Shown here one piece after another: positions 41,853 to 47,806 of a stretch of 47,806 bases of DNA. A program made the position numbers and the translations under genes. The stretch spans positions 1 to 47,806 of the forward strand of contig JAUXIJ010000016.1 in the NCBI GenBank assembly GCA_030621085.1, written 5' to 3'. This stretch comes from Candidatus Cloacimonadota bacterium. Lineage in GTDB: Bacteria > Cloacimonadota > Cloacimonadia > Cloacimonadales > TCS61. The notes beneath the pieces are model-generated. The model searched no databases and was not told the DNA's origin. It saw only the letters and a program-made list of their open reading frames with translations. Each line of letters begins with the position of its first letter. The first letter of the stretch is position 1.

Positions 41853-42894
41853 TATATTCCCCTACATGTTTCAGTATACTTTTCCCAATTGCATATCCCA
41901 ACTTTACAGGGACTGCATTTCCAATATGAATTCCGAGTTTTCCGAATGAGATTTTTTTTTCAGGATCAATGAACTTATATTCTGGTGAAAAAGTTTGTAA
42001 CATTGCTCCTTCTCTTAAAGATAATCCTCTATCCTGCTCAGGATGTCCAAACCTTCCTGTTCCGAAATTGTAAAATTGAGTTGTAATTGTAGGAGCTACT
42101 TTATCCCATTTCATTCGACCATAAACTGATGGGTAAGTTTTTCCTTCTACTTTGTTATGACAATTTGCTATTAATTCTTTCGGCCAGTCTCTCCATGTTC
42201 CACCAGGTTTTGATTTTTGAATCCGAAGTTTATTTTTTTCTTTTAATTTAGAAGATCTATGAAGAATATCTTTCTTAGATGTTTCTCCATCGTCAATTGG
42301 TTCCATTTTTCCAATAGTTTTTTTAACAGTAATATAATTTTCTTTATTATAGGATGGTTTAATCATTTCTATATTTTCATTTTTCGATGCCAAAACTACC
42401 ATTCTCCTCCGAGATTGAGGAACACCGTAGTCAGCAGTGCGTATTATTTTTTTAAATATCTTATAATTATTTCTTTTCAGCAAATCAATAAAATCTTGAA
42501 ATACTTGCTCTTTTTTTATTTGAGCAACATTTTCCATAGAGACTATTTCGGGATTAACTTCTTCAATCAATCTACTGAACTCATACAACAAACCCCACTT
42601 AGAATCTTTATTCCTGTTTTTGATTTTCAGTGTATGATTAGAAAAAGGCTGACATGGTGCACATCCGACCAATACCTTTATCGAATTTTCGGGGAATAAT
42701 TCCAACAAATAATCTCCTGATAATTTTGAAATATCTGTATCATAAAATGTAGAATCATTATTAGTTTCATAAGCATATTTGCATGTTGCATCAATATCAA
42801 AACCGGCAAGAACATCTATACCGGATTCGATTAATCCGTTTGTAAGTCCTCCGATTCCACAGAACAAGTCGATTGCATATATTTTCTTTTTCAT
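41839..42894 (-). CDS. dcm: DNA (cytosine-5) methyltransferase
   Basis: 351 residues with all core motifs: I FCGIGGLTNG (AdoMet), IV GCAPCQPFS with catalytic Cys81, VI ENVAQ (Glu121), VIII DYGVPQSRRR, IX GLSLREGAM, X GIHIGNAVP. The target-recognition region between VIII and IX is about 110 residues, so the site recognised is not readable. First gene of the minus-strand set dcm-ATPase-vsr. The 5' gap contains only palindromes. Very AT-rich compared with the neighbouring pst and gltX operons, consistent with transfer. Confidence 0.95.
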   Translation of the reverse strand: MKKKIYAIDLFCGIGGLTNGLIESGIDVLAGFDIDATCKYAYETNNDSTFYDTDISKLSGDYLLELFPENSIKVLVGCAPCQPFSNHTLKIKNRNKDSKWGLLYEFSRLIEEVNPEIVSMENVAQIKKEQVFQDFIDLLKRNNYKIFKKIIRTADYGVPQSRRRMVVLASKNENIEMIKPSYNKENYITVKKTIGKMEPIDDGETSKKDILHRSSKLKEKNKLRIQKSKPGGTWRDWPKELIANCHNKVEGKTYPSVYGRMKWDKVAPTITTQFYNFGTGRFGHPEQDRGLSLREGAMLQTFSPEYKFIDPEKKISFGKLGIHIGNAVPVKLGYAIGKSILKHVGEYNDES

Positions 42895-42972
42895 TATTAA
42901 ATTCTCAAAATGAATATTTATTTTATCATTAAACTGGCAAGATGTTTATTAACTTTTATCTATATTCTCACT

Positions 42973-42993
42973 TTCCTAAGAACAACTTGGGAA
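42973..42993. repeat. TTCCTAAG hairpin (member of dispersed family)
   Basis: TTCCTAAG-AACAA-CTTGGGAA, eight base pairs with one G-U, at the edge of the methyltransferase island next to the Pho operon. Family members at 1721, 17787, 17985, 22979 and 45239. Confidence 0.6.
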
Positions 42994-43166
42994 TGTGTTT
43001 CTAACATTTATCAGTGTCTATTCGTATTCATTTACGGTTATAATAAATCCTGAGTCCAACCTTTGCGAAGGTGAAAAAAAATAATAGCAAGTAGTCCGAA
43101 AACCATTCGAAAGGTCTTGCATTATAAATCCGTTTTATCCATGTTATCTGCGGCTTCATACTCCTC

Positions 43167-43220
43167 TTAACACAATCTTAACATTTCTCTTATACTTACT
43201 TAACTTTTCATCCGTATAAT
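43167..43220 (+). promoter_or_regulatory. Pho box plus promoter of the porin-pst operon
   Basis: Hexamers TTAACA (43167-43172), TTAACA (43178-43183), CTTATA (43189-43194) and TTAACT (43200-43205) recur with an exact 11-bp period, then TATAAT at 43215-43220. The TTAACA-N5-TTAACA pattern is the published Bacillus PhoP box form. There is no TTGACA; the array occupies the -35 position, as expected for activator-dependent promoters. Confidence 0.75.
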
Positions 43221-43266
43221 ATAAACGAATGGACAAAAAATGTCCGGAAAAATGAAGGAGGAGAAA

Positions 43267-44328
43267 ATGAAAAAAGCATTACTAATTGTAATTTTAACAG
43301 TCGTTGCATTTGGTATTTTGAATGCAGAAACAAAGCTGAAAATGGAACTGTGGAATCGCTGGACGTACCAGACGATCGATGGAGAAGTAACAAAGAATGA
43401 GATGGCTCTCAAAAGAGGATATCTTCGTCTTGAACCAAAATTCGGGAATAATATTAAAGGTCGTTTCAATGTGGATTTCTTCAGCGATGATGATGCATTG
43501 GACGGAGTTGGACTTAAACTGAAATATGCTTACTTGGATTTCAGCAATATACTTCCTATCAAGGATTCCAAAATTACTGTCGGATTAATGAAAACGTATT
43601 TCGGTACGATCTACGACTGGACTTATCAAACTATAGACAAAGATCCATCAGATAAATACAAGTTTGTGAGTTCAACGGATTACGGTTTTGGTATAACAGG
43701 TTATCTTCCAAATGGATTTGGTTCTTATGCCTTGGCTGCATACAATGGTGAAGGTTACAAAAAAACTGCTGGAGATATCAATAAAGACCTGAACTTTGTT
43801 GCCAACCTGCGTGTAACTCCAATTGCCGGTGTTACAGTTGGCGGTTCTTATATGATGAAAACAAAAAAAGACAGCGAAATCGCTGATAGTTTAGGAACGA
43901 TGATCGATAATCCGGATAGAGAAGAATACTCCATGATAGCTAGTGTTGGAAAATTTGCTTTCGGTCCTTTCAGTCTGCTGGCTCAATACCTGATGAAAGA
44001 CAAAAACAAACCAAACGTAGATGATTATGAAAAAGTTAATACCACTGCAATGTCTTTCTTACCGGTTTTCAAAGTTAACAACAACTTCGATATTCTGGCT
44101 CGTTATGACATCTACGATCCCGATATGGAAACAGACGATGACGGATATAACACGATCGTAGCAGGCTTTAATTATCACATTATGAGAGATGCAAAGAACA
44201 ATCCGAAATTATTCGTCCAAACAAACTATCAGATGAAACAATATGAAGCTGATGATTCTGATGATGTAAGTGAACTTATGGTTCAATTACGTTGGATATT
44301 CTCAGAAACAATTAATAAAGGAAAGTAA
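43267..44328 (+). CDS. Phosphate-selective porin (OprO/OprP-like)
   Basis: 353 residues from the ATG at 43267, behind a GGAGGAG ribosome site; the longer frame from 43240 contains that site. Signal peptide KKALLIVILTVVAFGILNA, then an outer-membrane barrel with many amphipathic strands and aromatic girdles (LRLEPKFGNNIKGRFNVDFF; VTVGGSYMMKTKK; VAGFNYHIM; LMVQLRWIF). Similarity is to the porin O/P group by pattern only. Its place directly behind a Pho box and before pstS supports phosphate uptake across the outer membrane. Confidence 0.75.
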   Translation: MKKALLIVILTVVAFGILNAETKLKMELWNRWTYQTIDGEVTKNEMALKRGYLRLEPKFGNNIKGRFNVDFFSDDDALDGVGLKLKYAYLDFSNILPIKDSKITVGLMKTYFGTIYDWTYQTIDKDPSDKYKFVSSTDYGFGITGYLPNGFGSYALAAYNGEGYKKTAGDINKDLNFVANLRVTPIAGVTVGGSYMMKTKKDSEIADSLGTMIDNPDREEYSMIASVGKFAFGPFSLLAQYLMKDKNKPNVDDYEKVNTTAMSFLPVFKVNNNFDILARYDIYDPDMETDDDGYNTIVAGFNYHIMRDAKNNPKLFVQTNYQMKQYEADDSDDVSELMVQLRWIFSETINKGK

Positions 44329-44374
44329 CTCAAAGCTCCTGCTTTGAGAAAAATTCACAAACGAGGACGTTTGT
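44329..44374 (+). repeat. Two short hairpins with YCCY/AGGA loops between porin and pstS
   Basis: CTCAAAGC-TCCT-GCTTTGAG (44329-44348), starting on the base after the porin stop codon, and ACAAACG-AGGA-CGTTTGT (44357-44374). Perfect stems. The first could act as a partial terminator that lowers pst output relative to porin, or protect mRNA; no T-run follows. Confidence 0.7.
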
Positions 44375-44397
44375 ATTACTAAAAAAAAGGAGAAAAA

Positions 44398-45210
44398 ATG
44401 AAAAAAATTGTAATTTTACTCACCCTTTTTGCACTCATCGCAGTTCCGGTGTTAGCAAAAAAAGGAAACAAGATAACCATTGCCGGATCAACCACTGTAC
44501 TTCCCATCGCACAGGCAACTGCAGAAGTTTTTATGAATAACAATCCTGAGATTAATATCTCTGTTCGTGGTGGAGGTTCAAGTGTGGGAATAGCTGCAAT
44601 TATGGCAGGAACGGTCGATATTGGAAATGCTTCACGACATATTAAAGCAAAAGAACTGGCATCTGCTCGCGAGCAGGGTATCAATCCTTACGAAAACATT
44701 GTTGCAAACGATGGAATCGTTATTGTAATCCACAAAGACAATAACGTAAAAGACCTTACATTGGAACAGGTTAAGGACATCTATACCGGCAAGATCAGCA
44801 ATTGGAAAGAAGTTGGTGGTCCTGCAATGCCAATAGTTGTAATTTCCCGCGATGTATCTTCCGGCACCTTCGAAGTCTTTAATAAAATAGTTCTGAACAA
44901 TGCAAAATGCATCGATGGTGCTTTGATGCTGGCTTCCAATAATGCAGTAGTTTCCACTATCGCTACCACACCCGGAGCTATAGGTTATGCCGGACTTGGT
45001 TACCTGAACGAAACAGTTAATGCTGTTAAGATCAACGGAATTATGCCTTCCAAAGCAACTATCCAGTCACTACAATATCCCATTGCACGTACTCTGCATA
45101 TGTATACAAACGGTGCTCCCAGGGGATTGGCAAAAAGATATATCGATTTCATTCTTTCTGCAGAAGGACAGAAAATAGTTGAAGAACAGGGATTCATTAG
45201 TGTTGAATAA
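44398..45210 (+). CDS. pstS: Phosphate ABC transporter binding protein 1
   Basis: 270 residues. Signal peptide KKIVILLTLFALIAVPVLA with no lipobox, so a soluble periplasmic form. The phosphate pocket motifs are GSTTVLPIAQATAEVF, VRGGGSSVGIAAIMAGTVDIGNASR and VVISRDVSSGTFEVFNK. Closest in the window is the second pstS just downstream. It has an AAGGAG ribosome site. Captures phosphate for PstCA(B). Confidence 0.94.
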   Translation: MKKIVILLTLFALIAVPVLAKKGNKITIAGSTTVLPIAQATAEVFMNNNPEINISVRGGGSSVGIAAIMAGTVDIGNASRHIKAKELASAREQGINPYENIVANDGIVIVIHKDNNVKDLTLEQVKDIYTGKISNWKEVGGPAMPIVVISRDVSSGTFEVFNKIVLNNAKCIDGALMLASNNAVVSTIATTPGAIGYAGLGYLNETVNAVKINGIMPSKATIQSLQYPIARTLHMYTNGAPRGLAKRYIDFILSAEGQKIVEEQGFISVE

Positions 45211-45238
45211 ATATTTTGTAAACTTTCGGAATTTTAAT

Positions 45239-45268
45239 AATGTTCCCAAGCCCCAGCTTGGGAACATT
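45239..45268. repeat. AATGTTCCCAAGC hairpin between the two pstS genes
   Basis: Thirteen perfect base pairs with loop CCCA: AATGTTCCCAAGC...GCTTGGGAACATT. Best-formed member of the GTTCCCAAG family in the window. It lies 29 bases after the first pstS stop. Confidence 0.82.
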
Positions 45269-45294
45269 CATCCATTCTAAAATAAAGGATTAAA

Positions 45295-46110
45295 ATGAAA
45301 TCATCCAAAATACTGGTTTTACTTATTATCGGTTTTGTGATGCTTTATTTCATCGCAGCTTGTGTGCAGAGAACCAATCGGATAAATACTGCCGGTTCTA
45401 CAACTGTTCTTCCCATCGTTCAGGCAGCAGCAGAAATTTATATGCAGAAGAATCCGAAGATCAATATTTCTGTACGTGGTGGCGGAACCGGGATCGGTAT
45501 CAAATCTATGATCAATGAAACTATCGATATCGGGAATGCATCCAGAAAGATCAATAAACGTGAATCTGACCTGATTGAAAAAGATCTCATCGAAACCGCC
45601 ATTGCCAAAGATGCTATCTCCATCGTTGTTCACAAAGACAATCCCATCGTTAAATTAACTTTAGAACAACTTAAAAAGATATATTCAGGAGATATCATTA
45701 ACTGGAGATCAGTTGGTGGAAACGACAAAAAGATCATCGTTATTTCCAGAGATATTTCTTCCGGTTCTTTTGAAGTGTTCAACGAAGTAGTGCTGGATAG
45801 TACAATGGTAAAAAACAATGCGATGAAGCTTTCATCCAATAATGCAGTGGCAACCGCCGTTAGTTACACACCCGGCGCTATCGGGTATATTGGATTGGGT
45901 TATGTAAGAAATGAACTTAAAGTGCTGAAAATAGACGGAGTGCTTCCCACCCGCGAAACAGCAATGAACAATGAATACAAATTAACCAGGTTTCTATATA
46001 TGTATACAACAGACACACCTAAGAAACTGGCTCAGGATTTCATCGATTTTATCCTTTCCGAGAAGGGACAGAAAATCGTGGAAGAACAGGGATATGTGAG
46101 GATAAAATAG
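45295..46110 (+). CDS. pstS: Phosphate ABC transporter binding protein 2 (lipoprotein)
   Basis: 271 residues; paralogue of the gene upstream with the same pocket motifs (GSTTVLPIVQAAAEIY; VRGGGTGIGIKSMINETIDIGNASR; VISRDISSGSFEVFN). Its signal ends in YFIAAC, a plausible lipobox, so it is probably anchored. The stop TAG and the pstC start GTG share one base. Two PstS forms, one soluble and one tethered, could differ in affinity or location. Confidence 0.93.
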   Translation: MKSSKILVLLIIGFVMLYFIAACVQRTNRINTAGSTTVLPIVQAAAEIYMQKNPKINISVRGGGTGIGIKSMINETIDIGNASRKINKRESDLIEKDLIETAIAKDAISIVVHKDNPIVKLTLEQLKKIYSGDIINWRSVGGNDKKIIVISRDISSGSFEVFNEVVLDSTMVKNNAMKLSSNNAVATAVSYTPGAIGYIGLGYVRNELKVLKIDGVLPTRETAMNNEYKLTRFLYMYTTDTPKKLAQDFIDFILSEKGQKIVEEQGYVRIK

Positions 46111-46976
46111 TGAATAAATTCAAGGAGAGAATGTTCAAAGGGATCACTTATACTGCTTCATTATTTACTATTATTGTTCTCTTTGGCATTATTGCAACTT
46201 TATTCTCAGAAGGGTTACCGATCCTGAAGCACGTGAATATTAAAGACTTTTTAACAAGTCCAAACTGGCATCCTACCCATTTTCCACCTGATTTTGGAAT
46301 TCTGTCATTGATCGTTGGTTCGCTGGTGGTAACTGCCGGAGCGTTGATCATCGCAATTCCGTTGGGATTAGGTTCTGCCATTTATATATCGGAAATAGCC
46401 GGACCGAGAGCAAAGGAAATAATCAAACCCATCATCGAACTTCTGGCGGGAATTCCATCCGTTGTTTACGGTCTATTTGGAATGGCATTTCTCTCCCCAT
46501 TCCTGATAAAAGCCTTTGGAATTCCCTCCGGATTGAATGCCTTTTCTGCTTCGATCGTCCTGGGAGTGATGGTGGTTCCCATAATATCCAGTATGAGCGA
46601 GGATGCAATTTCCACAGTTCCCAGAAACTTGCGGGAAGCTTCTTTTGCATTGGGAGCGACCAAGTGGGAAACCATAGTTCAAATAGTTTTACCGGCAGCT
46701 CGTTCCGGTGTTATCGGCAGTATTATGCTGGGTTTTGGCAGAGCTATCGGAGAAACAATGGTAGTGATAATGATAGCTGGTGGTGCTGCTCAAATTCCCA
46801 AAAGTATATTTCAGCCGGTACGTCCGATGACAGCAGCTATTGCTTCCGAGATGGGAGAAACAGTTATCGGTAGTCCGCATTTTCACGCTCTTTTTGGAAT
46901 TGCGATTATATTATTTATCATCACATTTATTACAAATATTATTACTGAATTCATATTTCTGAAGAAAAGGAAGTAA
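46110..46976 (+). CDS. pstC: Phosphate ABC transporter permease PstC
   Basis: 288 residues from a GTG that overlaps the pstS stop by one base, with GAGG upstream. About six membrane segments (LFTIIVLFGIIATLF; LIVGSLVVTAGALIIAIPLGLG). PstC-type features are LAGIPSVVYGLFGM and the ATPase docking loop REASFALGATKWETI...VLPAA. Length is near normal. It is separated from pstA by 203 bases of repeat-like DNA, although these genes are usually adjacent. Confidence 0.94.
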   Translation: MNKFKERMFKGITYTASLFTIIVLFGIIATLFSEGLPILKHVNIKDFLTSPNWHPTHFPPDFGILSLIVGSLVVTAGALIIAIPLGLGSAIYISEIAGPRAKEIIKPIIELLAGIPSVVYGLFGMAFLSPFLIKAFGIPSGLNAFSASIVLGVMVVPIISSMSEDAISTVPRNLREASFALGATKWETIVQIVLPAARSGVIGSIMLGFGRAIGETMVVIMIAGGAAQIPKSIFQPVRPMTAAIASEMGETVIGSPHFHALFGIAIILFIITFITNIITEFIFLKKRK

Positions 46977-47179
46977 AGAATGGCAACGAACAAAACGAAC
47001 AACTGTCTTTCTGAGGAATCTCTTAACCTTACTTTCGAAGAATCTCGTGAGAATTCTTGCAGCTTAACTTCTCGTAAAGCATTGATATCCTTCCGTCAAA
47101 AGCCGGACACTGTACAAAGAATAACGTGCAAGATTCGCAAAGCTTCGGCTTGGCAAGCAGGAAGACAAAGGAAGTAATA
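46961..47179 (+). repeat. 200-bp insertion between pstC and pstA that repeats the ribosome-binding site
   Basis: About 22 bases around the pstC end (46961-46982) recur just before and into the pstA start (47161-47182), each containing AAAGGAAGTAA and an ATG; the two ATGs are exactly 200 bases apart. Between lie imperfect hairpins such as AGAATCTC-GT-GAGAATTCT (about 47039-47058) and AAGC-TTCG-GCTT (about 47138-47149). A 65-codon frame starting at 46980 spans the insert but has no protein-like features; I treat it as repeat-derived. Confidence 0.65.
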
Positions 47180-47806
47180 ATGACAAAACGTGAATTAAAG
47201 CAATTTCTTGGAGTAAATCTTCTTCGTATATTCATAGCTGTTACAGCAATATTCCTGATTCTATTCCTGTATGTGATAATCTCGAAGGGCGGCAAGATGA
47301 TCTCCTGGTCATTCCTGACCGAATCACCAAAAAAATATATGACTGAAGGGGGAATATTCCCTGCTATTGTGGGAACGTTCTGGCTCACCATTATCTCGAT
47401 CGGTATTTCACTGCCTCTGGGAGTTTTCACCGCCATTTATATGGTGAGTTACGGAAGGCCTGCCTGGTTCGTGAGATCTGTCCGAATAGCTATCAACACA
47501 CTTGCCGGTGTACCATCTATCATTTATGGATTGTTCGGTCTTACAGTATTTGTGCAATTACTACAGTTCGATGTTTCCATTCTTTCCGGTTCACTCACCC
47601 TGGCGGTCCTGGCACTTCCGGTTATGATCAATGCCAGCGAAGAAGCGTTGCGAGGTGTTCCACAGGATTTCAGGGAAGCTTCTCTGGCACTGGGTGCTAC
47701 AGAAAGACAGACTATCCTGCGAGTTCTTCTGCCCACCGCTCTTCCCAATATTCTCACTGGAACCATCATTAGTATTGGACGCGTTGCAGGAGAAACCGCT
47801 CCGATC
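47180..47806 (+). CDS. pstA: Phosphate ABC transporter permease PstA (cut by window end)
   Basis: The frame is open from the ATG at 47180 through the last base, 209 codons with no stop. It has a first membrane segment (LRIFIAVTAIFLILFLYVII), then GTFWLTIISIGISLPLGVFTAIY, the PstA-type stretch NTLAGVPSIIYGLFGLTVF, and the docking loop FREASLALGATERQTI...VLLPTALPNI. AAAGGAAG forms its ribosome site. The rest, and probably pstB and phoU, lie beyond the edge. Confidence 0.93.
   Translation, partial: MTKRELKQFLGVNLLRIFIAVTAIFLILFLYVIISKGGKMISWSFLTESPKKYMTEGGIFPAIVGTFWLTIISIGISLPLGVFTAIYMVSYGRPAWFVRSVRIAINTLAGVPSIIYGLFGLTVFVQLLQFDVSILSGSLTLAVLALPVMINASEEALRGVPQDFREASLALGATERQTILRVLLPTALPNILTGTIISIGRVAGETAPI

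Larger units (their letters stand above)
42895..43266. other. Intergenic region between dcm and the phosphate porin
   Basis: Holds a TTCCTAAG hairpin (42973-42993), an ACCTT-TGCG-AAGGT hairpin (43059-43072) and an imperfect ACCATTCGAAAGGT palindrome near 43100, then the Pho-type operator and promoter (43167-43220), a GGACA...TGTCC hairpin (43231-43245) and a GGAGGAG ribosome site. The two transcripts diverge here. Confidence 0.6.

Noticed and set aside
43059..43072. Intrinsic terminator near the porin promoter
   Set aside because: The stem is followed by A-rich sequence on the plus strand and by no T-run on the minus strand.
46980..47177. 65-residue protein between pstC and pstA
   Set aside because: Composition and hairpin content indicate repeat DNA, and its start arises from duplication of the ribosome-site region. 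Kept only as a repeat feature.
1..47806. tRNA, rRNA or known riboswitch genes
   Set aside because: No cloverleaf, rRNA or recognisable riboswitch consensus was seen by eye; a covariance-model search would be decisive.

Overview
This is a 47.8-kb stretch of an AT-rich, Gram-negative (two-membrane) bacterial chromosome. The evidence is an Omp85/TamA-type outer-membrane protein, a phosphate porin, an RlpA-like lipoprotein, RodZ, the diaminopimelate enzymes DapB and DapF, and the non-mevalonate enzyme IspG. Two large secreted proteins end in the tail type 'YPNPFNPETTI ... WNGKDSNNK ... SGIYFYKL', which is common in Candidatus Cloacimonadota and other FCB-group lineages. I infer a Cloacimonadota-like organism, but this was not tested by any search.

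Layout. 2-733: end of an unrecognised gene. 924-8847 (minus): a phosphonate/phosphite-type ABC transporter present as two diverged tandem D-C-E sets, with a HAD phosphatase gene at each end; one set is interrupted by a REP-associated tyrosine transposase (RAYT) and palindromes. 9009-12249: three unrecognised membrane proteins. 12322-17736 (plus): ispG, an Omp85-family gene, an NYN nuclease fused to a cold-shock-like domain, a Ppx/GppA phosphatase and a DAHP synthase. 17743-24405 (minus): two secreted beta-rich proteins, psuG and an rlpA-like gene, punctuated by a 125-bp repeat. 24533-30586 (plus): M20 peptidase, dapB, dapF, a YfiM-like lipoprotein, rodZ and a large radical-SAM protein. 30641-32274 (minus): two cell-envelope proteins of unknown function. 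32435-39743 (plus): one tight operon gltX, GNAT, holB, glnS, a phoB-like regulator, a phoR-like kinase and a small sigma factor. 39748-42894 (minus): DNA cytosine methyltransferase, GHKL ATPase and Vsr endonuclease. 43267 to the right edge (plus): phosphate porin, two pstS genes, pstC and pstA (cut by the window end).

Two themes stand out. The first is phosphorus: the duplicated phn-type transporter, a Ppx/GppA phosphatase, a PhoB/PhoR pair with its own sigma factor, and a porin-pst operon behind a four-hexamer 11-bp-period Pho box (43167-43205). The methyltransferase island sits exactly between the regulators and this target operon. The second is short palindromic DNA: several families of REP-like hairpins occur in many intergenic gaps. 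Some lie on stop codons, one lies in frame inside a secreted-protein gene, and two sets form inverted pairs, one of them around the RAYT gene. The RAYT locus, the Dcm-GHKL-Vsr set, the PhoBR-sigma operon and the stop-codon-anchored 125-bp repeat are the most worthwhile follow-ups.
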